Shown here: positions 44,613 through 55,485 of the stretch, one piece after another
Layout of the letters: every line of letters begins with the position of its first letter
Position numbering within the stretch: the stretch's first letter is position 1
Assembly (NCBI GenBank): GCA_948144175.1
Contig: CANXME010002646.1
Coordinates: 102,059-166,058 of the forward strand
Length of the DNA: 64,000 nucleotides
Direction: 5' to 3'
Source: Closterium sp. NIES-65
Taxonomy: Eukaryota > Streptophyta > Zygnematophyceae > Desmidiales > Closteriaceae
Position numbers and translations under genes: made by a program
The notes under the pieces: model-generated
What the model was told of the DNA's origin: nothing
The model's database searches: none
Seen by the model: only the letters and a program-made list of their open reading frames with translations

Positions 44613-46927
44613 ATGGGTTGCTTTTGTTTTGGGAGTTCTGCGAATAAAGAGCCTGTGGCTAAAGCTGAAGGTACATCTGACTAGAGTCTAGTAATGAGAC
44701 TGGAGTCTAGGAGTTAAAACGCTTCAGTCTCACGTATTGATTTCTAACTTTTCCGTTGTAACGTCTTAGTAGTACATATCTGATCGTTGTTGTCAGTGTG
44801 TCATCCCAAGCTGGTCCTGGAAATGTTTCTGGATTTTTCTCTCCCCCCTGCATGGTGCGAATGGCATGTTCTGGAAGTTGGCTTCCGAACGGGGATATTG
44901 CGGTCCTAGTTTCTGCATTGTGGACTTTCTCACCCGCTTTATCGCTACTCTCGATGTTCCCTTTCAGAGCCTAAAGTGGAGGAAGAACCAGAAGTTATCG
45001 AGGAACCAGAAGAGCAGATAGTATATGCTGGTGTTCAAGATAGAACCATATGGAACTGCCCTGGAGCCCGCCACATCTCAGGTAACATGGAAACTTCTTT
45101 TGTTAGCCGGCGGGGTTGTAAAGGCATGCAACCTAACCGAGGTTGGTTGTCTGTTCAGGAGATTTTTCGATGGCGGTCTGTCAGGCGAACGCGATACTCG
45201 AAGATTTCTCCATTGTCCAAAGCGGGAAATTCGGCACATACGTTGGGGTTTTTGACGGACACGGCGGGGCCCAAGCTGCAAGCTTTCTCAATGACAACAT
45301 GTATTCCATATTGGATAGTAAGATAATGATTTTCACGCCTGACTGTGCCAGCATATTCAGCTATGACCTTGGCAAGGCATCTCTTTCGTGTTTGCTTGCT
45401 CAAGGTAGTCTATTGCGTTTTGCCTGCAGGAGTCACAGAGGAAGCTGGTGGGCCGAGTGAAGAGACCTTCAGAAAGGCTTTTGAAGATGCAGAAGCGCAA
45501 TTTCTGGAAGTAGTCAGAGAAAACTGGAAGATGAAGCCAATCTTTGCAGCAGCAGGCTCGTGTGCTCTTGTTGGGTTAATAAACGCATCCACTCTTTACA
45601 TTGCTTCAGTGGGCGACTCTAGAGCAGTTGTCGGCTCAGTTGATCCCGATGGCGATGGTACTTCTCTACGAGCAGAGGAGGTTCAGAAGAGCACAGTGCT
45701 AGCTGTGAGAAGACCAGGCAGGAGGTCAAGGACATGATTCAAGGGGACGACAACATTCTTGTTGAGAAAGGTGGTGTTTGGCGAGTGAAGGGGATTATTC
45801 AGGTGAGCACGCATTCGATGTGAATGTTTTGTTTCTGCTTTCATATTCTGCAACCTGAGCGTGTACCATCTTATGTGCAGGTAACCCGTTCAATTGGAGA
45901 TTTCTACTTGAAGCATCAAGAGTTTCAAAACAATCCATTGTACACTCGGTTTCGCTTGAAGGATCCCCTTACTACCCCAGCCCTCATCTGCCAGCCATCG
46001 GTACTCGTCAAGCCGTTGACTGAGAAGGATCGATTCGTTGTCTTCGCTTCGGATGGGCTTTGGGAAAACGTCTCGAATGAGGAGACGGTGGAACTCGTAT
46101 CAAAATTTCCAAGACTGGTGAGTCTATGCATCCACTGATGGCACTATCCACTTCTGTCCGCAATTACGATCCTGGATCGGAGGTAAACTACACAGCAAGA
46201 GTGGAAGTCTGAAAGGGGTTTTGTTCTGACGCATATTCTGCATGGTGCACTTTGTGGTGATGCATTTTGTTGTGAAGGGGCAACCAAACTACCTTCGCAG
46301 CATACAGTGGGTGCATTAATTTCATAGTCATTGTATTCGGTCTTAGCAGCACATGCATCATACACTCCGAAAGCTTGCCATTACTCATCGGTACCAAAGT
46401 TTTGCTGCAATTGCTTTCTGCAATTTTCCTCCGCATGGAGGTCGATAAATCGCTTTTTTACAAGGTTGGGTTGCTGGTTCTTACATAACCTCCAGTGCAT
46501 GCATTCAGTGCTTTGAGTCCTTCCATCCTGCTCATGAAGTAGTTCTCTTTCTTCATGAGCTTATCTTGGGTGGCACGTTCTTTCGGTGCAGGGAATAGCA
46601 AGGCGCCTGGTGAAGCTCGCCATGATTCGAGCGGCAAAGAAGCGGAAGCTGACCTACAGTGATCTGAAAACGCTAGGACCGGGTCGGAGGCGACAGGTGC
46701 ATGATGACATCAGTGTCGTGGTTTTGTTTTTGGACAATGCTGCGGGGAAGGGCAAGAAGAAGCCGATTGCTGACATCACGGTGCGATCTTATCAGCCACT
46801 CACACCCCGGCCAGATGATGGTTCAGTTCCAGCAGAGGAGGACATTCCAGATGATTTTGCATTTGGTGAAGACAGCAGCAGTGCCACTGATGCGGATGGG
46901 GCTGCGAGCACACCAGCAGCAGAGTGA
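44613..46927 (+). CDS. Protein phosphatase 2C, clade-D-like, predicted N-myristoylated
   Basis: Metal-dependent Ser/Thr phosphatase. Exons: 44613-44670, 44968-45081, 45159-45317, 45430-45802, 45881-46117 and 46592-46927. The N terminus MGCFCFGSS suggests myristoylation plus palmitoylation. Motifs: [34 protein letters not shown] (the EHNAS equivalent), [53 protein letters not shown] and [12 protein letters not shown]. The KGIIQV-SIGD block and GIARRLV are typical of plant clade D phosphatases. In exon 4 the frame breaks between GDSRAVVG... and EHSAS, at 45684-45690. One extra base there would restore phase and a 425-residue protein; a consensus error is likelier than a dead gene. A PP2C identity is secure, the clade less so. 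Confidence 0.88.
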
Positions 46928-47202
46928 TATTCTGACAGGTCAATCATTGACTAAGAGAAATACGACGAGTTCAGTTTAGTTAAGGTTGGTTAGGTAAGGT
47001 GCCAGCATTTTATCCAACTGCTAGGCATTATATAGGATTTCTGCTGGTCCTTCTGCAGAACTGACATTCTATGAACACCTCTTTGGTGCAGTGGCCGCGA
47101 AGGCAGTGACTCGGTTCTTACATGAATGTTTAATTGTAAAAACATGCTATTCTAGACTGGTATGTAATGACTGCCCCCCATGATATCTTTTGTTCAGCTA
47201 AC
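46928..47202. other. Convergent intergenic region
   Basis: Short AT-rich 3' flank shared by the PP2C and the DUF3537 genes; nothing else seen. Confidence 0.6.
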
Positions 47203-49699
47203 CTACACACCAATTGATAAGGTAGCAAAAGTCTCCTTGGGTAAATTTGCAGATGCTGCTCGGCTTATGATGAATGTTGCCAGAGAGAAAACCAGCCCGA
47301 AGATGCATACAAGAAGGACCGATCCATCGAAAAGCCATACAGCGTGATGCCACATGGGCAATGCTGAAGATAGGTCACTGCATCCATGCTCAGCACAATC
47401 GTCAGAAATATGTGTCTCGCCCTTCAAAGCACGGTGTCTGTCCACTGACTTACCGAATGCAACCCGCTTGTGGAAGGCATCACTCTCGTAGTTTTTGGGC
47501 TCTTTCCCTATCTCTGCAATGTCTACCAGAGTTGCCACACCCGATCCAACTCGGTGAAGCATCTTGATCAAACCTTGGCCAGGCACACATGATTTCTTCC
47601 CCTCCCCTTCTGCTTCAGCATGTTGCGAACTGGTCATGCCATCCCTTTCTCCGCCCAATGGCGTTTTGAGTGCCAGGCCTTCACCATCACTACCCACGAA
47701 AGTGTTTTCTGCAGGCACTCGGGGTTCCTTGTTCCCAGAAGGCAGGCATCCACCATCCACTGCCATGGAAGCCAATGCAGCTTGTGTTCTGGGATATCCA
47801 GATCGGCCGGGCTGCATGCTCCAATGCCTTGGGTGCTAATGGTGAAGATGGCTGTGCAAAATTACCAGCATGCATTTGCACGGTGGACACCGGATAGCAG
47901 AGGTAATGCCAGGTGCTGAGCTGCAGCGCGAGGAGGGGTTGTCACAGGAGCAATGGATGAAAATAGATCTGAGCCTCCAAATGGCACTGTTGGCTCATTG
48001 CTGCCTGACACATGTGAAATCTCCTTGCGAGATCCAGCAAAATTCCTGCAAGTGGCTGCTGCATGCCACTGGCTGACGACTGTGACAATTTTTTGACCTT
48101 GATGGGTTATACGTGCAGCACCATGCAGACAGAGAAGTACACCCGCCAGCTGTACATATGTGCAGACCTGCACAACAAGAGACTCCTGATCAGTTGCAAG
48201 AAAATTATATAATTGCATCTCGTTGTACGGTACAAGAGATTTCCAACCATGAGGTCAGTAGCTTGCGGAATTGGAGTAGACCCGTGGAGCCGCAGGAATG
48301 AGAACAACGCAGAAAACTGTGAAGCACACACGACGAGAAGAGCCTTCAACAGGAAGTTACGAAACTGGTGGCTGATCGTTGCCATGTGATCTCTCAGCTG
48401 CATGTGATGGCTCAACATCGCAGCCACATCAACTTCGTCTTCAAGACGTTCGATGTATGCCTGCCAGTGCATGAGCCCATTAACAGCAGCGACATTCAAG
48501 TCAACATTTTTTGCAAAGATGGTACAGAATCGCCAAATAACTCAGAAATTACCTGAATTCTGATGGCTTGCATTGAACACATAAAACGAAAGAGAACACA
48601 AACAAATAAATACACAAGGGCTTGGTAGGCCCAGGAGAACTCCAGCACAACAATCCATGTCGTGGCCATGCCCGCGTTTCTTATTGCGACTACGCTGTGG
48701 AACCACAAGGGGATGCTGCTTCAGCAGAGGCAAACCAAATGACATTCTTCAGGGTCTTGATAAGCAAGGCAGGTAGGATAAGTAGCATCAACGATCTCAC
48801 GAGTTTCTGCACATAAATAACTCTACAAGTGATGCAATTTGAAGCAGCATATTGTTGGACAAAACTTTAAGGAAAGTGGTGACACTTACGTGAAGCTCAA
48901 TTGTATACTTCCTCAGAACATTTGCAGCGTCTGCTGTAAACACGAAATCCAACTGTAACACTTGTCTCAACCCTGGCTGTTGCTGCATCCTTGTCAGGAA
49001 GGTGAATGATGCGAAGCATAGGATAGTGTCAATGGAGGTAACTAGTCGCGTGAAAGAATGGTCGTGGTCAGGACATGCATCAGTGCAACGAACGCTTGTG
49101 AATGATATTGCGGGGATGAGGACGCCAAATATCACGAAGGCAGTCCACGAACATATGGAGCTCCAGGTTCCTGATTGGTCAAGACAGAGCCATTGAATGC
49201 GAGATACAAACAGGTCAAATTCCCGAGAGGCGCGAGAGGGCTGACGAATGAGCTTCATGGATGGAAACGGCTTTAGAATGCGCTCTTTTAGAGAGCGACG
49301 AGTAAGGGATGTCGCACAGCAGGATGTGCTGCTTGAACGTGAGCTGCTTGCGAAATCTGATGGTGTATGCTGAACGTTCTCAGCTCCCTCATGACCGGGA
49401 TCAAGTAATATGCAGCTTGTGTCAGAGGTACGATTCATCGAGTTGCTGCTGGAAAGGCTTTTTCCATCTGGTAACACAACAGTCTGATCGTGCTCAGCAA
49501 TGGCTGCCTCCGTCATTCTCATAATGCTCACATAAGGACTACAACCAGTCTCGGACGAATCTGAATCACGTGAAGTGGAACTGCCGCTGGAGCTAGATGC
49601 AGCTGAAACCCAGAATGGAAAGCCGTCATTGGCTGTAGGCGAACGCGCGAACCCAGAACACCCGAACGGATCTTCGACATCAGCGATTGCTCTCGACAT
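47203..49699 (-). CDS. DUF3537 (gustatory-receptor-like) multi-pass membrane protein
   Basis: Exons: 48890-49699, 48553-48806, 48248-48460, a fourth starting at 48167 and a last one starting near 47811 and ending at 47203; the last donor is unresolved. The soluble N-terminal 150 residues are Ser-rich. Family landmarks follow: IQWLCLDQSGTW, a first hydrophobic segment FVIFGVLIPAISF, a Cys/Asp/His stretch, FLTRMQQQPGLRQVLQLD, ANVLRKYTIELHKLVRSL, further segments VLEFSWAYQALVYLFVCVLFRF, then HQFRNFLLKALLVVCASQF, and GVLLCLHGAARITHQGQKI, ending in VLLVCIFGLVFSLATFI. DUF3537 proteins are considered plant relatives of insect gustatory-receptor-like channels; ligand and role are unknown. In exon 2 the frame shifts by one base at about 48711-48724, between FASAEA and SIPLWF, where no intron fits. 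Confidence 0.8.
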
Positions 49700-50648
49700 C
49701 CTTCTGGACGTTTTTTAGAGTAGCTGACAAGGAGTGAGACGAGGTGTATTCAACATCTGGCCTGGAATAAACTATGTATCGTTCATGGCAACAAATGCTG
49801 GGAGAATGAAATTGTAGGAGCTTCTGACTTGCCTGGCTTTGGCCTAGTTCCGAGTCTGGGTGGGAGGGGATTGGAGATGGAATGTTGGGAGCCCACTGTA
49901 TGCACCTGAAATTGAAGCCCTGCGTAACAGAAAATGTAGATGGCAGTGAAGTTATTCGGGCTGTCGAATCACGAAAGGTGGCTATACAATCTGACTTTAC
50001 GGGCAGCACCTTCAGCTTCCTCTTCATCGCTCAGCGAATAAGGAGCCGACACAGCCCCTCTGGTTACCTGCCCGCCCCTCTCAAGATGCCCAGACCAATC
50101 ATAGCTTACAGGTTGTCGTGGCTCTAAACAACACCAACCTCCCAGCCCAACCAAACCAATCTTGGAAAGGTTCGCTGTGAGCTCTAACATTTCTGCCCCT
50201 CTCCGCCCTTCATCCTTCCTCTGCAACCCTCTGTATCCCGCTGTAATACACTGCTGCACAGTTATGTTCATCCGTTATCCTGACTGGCCCCTTCGGCATC
50301 CCCTATATTCACAAATGAGGTTCATTAAAAGGCCATGCACACACGTTGGTCGTCTCGCCATCTGCTTTGTAGCATGCCGTTCTAGGAGGGTCTCATCCAT
50401 GCTCAGCTTTGTGAGAGAGGAGCGACGCGATTCGATGCAGACAATGCGGAAGGGAACCATGTCATACGCTTAGGTTCAATCAACGTGTTAACATATTTAC
50501 TGGGAAACCACCGCGGAATAAACCAGTGCTGCTACACCTCGTTTACTTCTCTGGCATACAACCCTACGCTCCTCACGTTACTGCTCTCGTTCGCTTTTCT
50601 CCTGCATACGCTCCGACATACGGCTGTTTACAGGCCACTTCAAGCGAG
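49700..50648. promoter_or_regulatory. Shared upstream region, DUF3537 and NYN-LOTUS genes
   Basis: About 0.95 kb between divergent start codons. Open frames up to about 115 codons occur, but none shows similarity or coding character. No promoter element is assigned. Confidence 0.45.
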
Positions 50649-53600
50649 ATGGCTACTGGATCCGTCTCTGTATGGTGGGATGTGGAAGGTTGTCCGATCC
50701 CCAAGGACCTTTCCCCAGAAGACGTCATCGAGAACGTCAACAGATTCCTTGAGATGAAAGGGATTTACGAGGCTTGGAGCATTAACATTTTCGGCAACGA
50801 TTTCCGTGTGAATCTGGCGAGCAGCCTTGTTCCTAACGTGAAGCTCCATCAGTATCCTCCAGGTCGGCTTGGTTAATATTTATTTTTTTCTTTCGGATCT
50901 TTTTTTTCTCCTGTGCACTGAAAATTATGTCCTCCCTTCTCGTGCCTCGTGCGTGGTGTGGCAGGTGAAGCAAGGATACACGAGGCTATCCTCTTCTGGG
51001 CTCTTTGATGCGCGTCCACCGGCAGTTGTTCTTCTCGCAGCAGCTCTTACGCCTGACGTTTTTCGCGTTTTGATGGGCCTGCAGCACCGGGGGTTTTCGT
51101 GTTATCACGCTTACCCATCAGCCGTCAGTGTTGAATCTCTCAACGGTTCCAGTTCCAAATCTCAAAATCTAGCAGGTCTACTGAACGTGGAAATTGTGGA
51201 CTGGGAATATGTCTCAGCGGGATTCTCGTCGCCTGACAAGCTCAGTTTGTCAAAACATCCTTTGACTGACGTGACGCCACGAAAATTGCTCCAATACGTC
51301 ATGCAGTCACTGCAGTACGACAAGCTCCTACCGAGCGACTTCAACGTGCAAGCCTCGGCTCCGCTATGTCATGGCCAAGCAAGGTCTCAAGGACATCCCT
51401 GGGTGGTCGTTCGTGGAAATTTTTTGAGAGGGCTCTCGCAGCTGGGGAAATCAAGGTCATGTCGAAGAGTGTAACGATGTCTACCTGCCCAAGGGGAGGG
51501 ACACTTGCTGGCCGTGGATTGACCCTTCGTTCCCCTGTAATGTGACGAGGATGGCATCTGGCTGGCGTTTTCAGAAGTACCTTCTTGCTGAAGGTCGCTG
51601 GGCAATGGACGTCTTCTAAAAGCAGGTAAACCCGCCTTTTTTCCTCTTGTAAGCCTTTCAGTTCCTTGTCTGTCTTTTTTCCTCTCTCCCTTGTCTCATT
51701 CTCCACGGTTTTAGCTCCTTTCATGGTGACAACCTTATTGACAGCTCGCAAGCTGATTTTCATGTTACCACGTTTACTTTTTCACCTCTTCCAGGTACCA
51801 TGCAGCAGAGACATTGAAGATAGAAGGTCCGCAGGAGCTAAGGCAGCTGGTGATGGGGCAGCTGATCCACGTGGTGCAGCTCTCAGTCACTCTCCGAGGC
51901 TGGTTGAAACCCCACCCACCAAGTGGTCTCCTGTGCAAGTGACTGTACACGAACCTGCTCCTCTTTTGCACCCAGGGGCCCTTTTGTCGCCAAGGTCACT
52001 CTCAACTGCACGACTCTCTTCAACAAAGCTCTCTGGCTACAGTGCTGAAGCTGAAAAGAATGCATGGTCTCAACCTGAATCCAGCAGTCGACAGACGAGA
52101 GGTGAAGCTAGCAGTGTGGGTTGCAAGTGCTCTTCCAGGCCCTATTGCTGCTTGCCCTCACCAACTAAGGCTGAGTCTGGCTGCAATCGACTCGATCGTT
52201 TCCAGGCCAGGCCTCCCGTCGCGTAACCTGCTGGGGAGAGAGCTGCTGAAGTCAAGCCAGAGAGCCCTCCTGCTGGAAGTCCAAGGCTCAGACAAGGCAC
52301 GGAACATGGGGAAGAGCAAGGAGCATGGGAGCAGGGGAGGGAAGCGTGGGAGGGCGCAGCAGTGGGAGCACAGGCATGGCGTTAGTGGCATGGTGAGCAG
52401 GAGGTGCTAGTGGTGCCAGTGAAGCATTGGGATGAAATTCTCAAGGTGGCTGCATCCCCTTCTGAAGGTGCGCAGGGGAGGGACGTAGTCCCCACCTGGG
52501 AAGAAGAGACGACCCAAAGGCAGCTGGCGAAGCACCCCAAGGTCAGCAGCAGCAGCAGCAGTAGCGGATGTAGTTGAGCGCCTGTCAGCTCTCCTTCAGC
52601 CCATGTCTTGGCGCCACAGGCAGAAGCTCCAGGAGTTCCGTGAATTCGCTGCCAGGGTGCTGCTGAGCCAGCCGCATGGGATTCAGTTGGATCAGCTTCA
52701 GAGGGAGTGTGCGCGGAAGATGCCGCGAGGATTCAACCCTGAGGCTTTGGGATTTGTGAGCCTGAGGGACGTGCTGGAGAGCATGAAGGGTCTGGCACGG
52801 TTGGAGTCGTTTCCTGGAGGGTTCGTGCTGGTCTTTGCCTCTGATGAGCTGAAAGGCGCAAACTTAGAAGGGTGTTCATCGCCTCTTGCCAGGGCTGTAT
52901 CTGCCTCACCCTCTGCTGCAAGATCAACCACCTCCTCTGGTCCGGTGTCTGCTGCACTTCCTTCTCCAAATCCAAGATTTTCTTCTCAGCTACCCCCTGC
53001 CGCTGCTGGTTCTACTACTGCTGCATCTAGTGGCAGCACACCCAGCAGTGCTCTTTACCCGTCCACGCCCACTACTCCACGTGCCTCACCTCCCCCTGTC
53101 CCCAAGCCCCGACCCGAAGGTTATCGCCGTTTCGACACCAGCTGGGGCGGCGAATCCTCGTCTCCATTCTCCCCACGCTCCTCCCCACACTCCTCTTCCC
53201 TTCGCTACAGAGAGCCACCCTCTTCAGAGAGGAAACCCGTGAAGGAGAGTGCCCTGGGGCCCTCGTTCTCTTCACCCCTTAGCCCCTTCACAAGCCTGCC
53301 CTCACCTCGTTCACTCGATGCATCACCGTCTCCCCGACCACTTCAAGCATTCAAAGCACATCAGAGGAGGCCATCTGGGTTGGGAGAGGAGGAACAGTTT
53401 GGGATCAAGGGAGGGAACCAGCCTTGGGATGAGGGTAGGGGTTGGGGCGAAGGGAAAGAATGGGGCATGGGTGGTGGGTCGCGGGAGGAAGTTGCTGCAC
53501 TGGGGTCTCCTTCTGGTAGCAAATGGCGCACAGAGGGAAGGTGGAGGGAGGTGAGGGAAGTGAGAGATGTTCGTGAGGTGAAGGAAGTGGAGGAGGTGCG

Positions 53601-54780
53601 AGAAGAGTTGAGGGATGAGGTGATCAAGGGGAAACAGGAAGCACCTGGAGCTGTTCGCCCTGAAGCAGGTCCCTTCATGCAGCCAGCCTTGTTCTCCTCC
53701 TCTACTGCCACCTCTGATGCAGCAGGTTTATCATCCATCTTGAAAAACCCATCGTCTGTGTCAGATGCAGGTGTCTCAACACTTCACAGCAGGGCAGTGC
53801 CACCGCCTCGCCTTGAGCTTCCCCTTGCAACCGTTGCTGCAGAAAACGTGACAGAAGGCAGCAAGGGTAACCTTACAGAGAGTAGCAGGTCGGTCAAGGC
53901 ATCAGCGCCTGCAAAAGGCAGAGCGGCGGATGGGGGAAAGGCCAGAGCGAGTCACAAGGCAGAGCTGATGAGGAGTGATTTGAGGCAACTGCTTCAGGAG
54001 GTACTGTCAAAGCCAGGGGTGCACAAGACAGGGTACCAGCTCGCATTCCTCAAGGGTGCTTTCCTGCAGAAGTACGCGTACCCCCTGGATCACACTGTGC
54101 TGGGCTATCCCAGGCTGAAGGCACTGCTGCTGAGCATGGAGGATGTTGTCCATGTGGTGGCTGCTCCTGGGGGTCATGGGGTGCTCTTTCCTGCCAAATC
54201 TGCTAAATCTCTCCAGTCTCTTGCAGCTGCATCACCATCCGCATTGTTGTCATCGCCAACATCATCAGCGTCATCAACAGTTTCAGCTGCAGCAGCAGCG
54301 GCAGCAGCAGCGGTGTCAGCATCGTCAAGGCGAGCCTACAGCAAGGCGACAGAAGTAGGGGTTCAGACTGCTGATGTGGCAGTGAAGGAGGTGGTGAAAG
54401 CTGCCACGCACTGGCAGGTGAAGGCGCAGCATGGTGGTAAGGGGAAAGAGGCCGCAACCTCAACTGCACCCCCAGCTGCACTCTCAGCTGCGCCCTCCCC
54501 TACTGCACCTATATCAACCCCTCTGTCGGCATGTTTTCCTGAAGATGAGCACTCGGTGTCAGCTCCAGACCCTGGTAGCCTGGTGCATGAGCAACCCATG
54601 GAGGTGTCACCCATTGTGCTGGAGGGCACGGAAGAATTGGATGAAGGGTCACCGGAAGTTGCGGCTCTGGTGTTGGCTAGTTTAGAACGGAAGCTGGAGG
54701 GTTCTGCTCCTGTAGCACCACATGCTGATGAGGATGACCTTGATGCCAGGGAAAGGGTTAGGTGGTGCTCAACCATGTAA
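50649..54780 (+). CDS. NYN-domain and LOTUS-domain protein (MARF1/limkain-b1-like)
   Basis: Predicted RNA-binding or RNA-cleaving regulator. Exon 1 (50649-50862) holds the start of a NYN PIN-like nuclease fold: SVSVWWDVEGCPIP with the acidic residues, and ENVNRFLEMKG. Exon 2 from 50965 continues in phase as EARIHEAILFWAL, then, one frame over, as DARPPAVVLLAAAL and VLMGLQHRGF. The 725-codon frame ending at 54780 carries two LOTUS/OST-HTH domains: about residues 8-85 (RQKLQEFREFAARVLLSQPHG ... GFVLVF) and 455-535 (LRQLLQEVLSKPGVHKTGYQ ... GVLF), separated by Ser/Pro-rich linker. An intron at about 51626-51794 is likely. Between 51000 and 52560 the coding frame breaks several times (for example a surplus T at 51004-51006 and another in the T run at 51419-51425). 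One gene with errors, or a damaged gene, are both possible. Confidence 0.7.
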
Positions 54781-55485
54781 ACTGCAGAACCTGCTCTGCT
54801 GTTCATTTTGTAGGAATGGTATGGACGATCTGTGAATTTTCTTTTGGAAATGGCAGGATCTGAATATACTGTATTTTCATTGTATTCTTCCTACTGACTG
54901 TTCTGTAATTCTTACTTTGCTGACACAGCCCCACAGTGCTGGAGCTTTGCTGGCGTAACCCGGCAATGACGTGTCGGCCCGTCACACGCTGGCACTGCTG
55001 CACTCTTGTGCATTGCGAAATTCAGGGACGAGACTCTTCTGCGACACGTCCGCTGCAGAGCGACGAGACTCCCCAGCCAGCAGTATGGGCACCGGCAATG
55101 CAGTGCACCGACTGGCAATGCCCTAGATACTACGCTCACCGCATTGCACCACTCGTCTTGTAGTTTAATGTTCACTCGGCATCTACTTCCATTCGCCACC
55201 ATTTTTGTGCACTGCACAACTCTCAATGTCTCTGCTTCAGATTTTTGTGTCTACAATAATCAATTTCTTGCTCTGCTTTGCTGTCCTCCAGTGCTAGAAC
55301 ACAAGGCGCAAGCTATCGAAGCAGTTCTACGGTAATAAGTTCCGACTAGTAGCCCAGCTATTAGTGAGGCTCTACGTAATTTGTTACTTCGTTTCGGCGT
55401 TGTTTCTCTTCTGTTCACGGTTTAGCCAGGCAATAGAATAATCCTTTACCGTACACAACCATCGTCGCCTTACTTTAGGCCAGCG
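54781..55485. other. Intergenic, nothing recognised
   Basis: About 0.7 kb between two plus-strand genes. Only short open frames, with no family resemblance. Confidence 0.55.
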
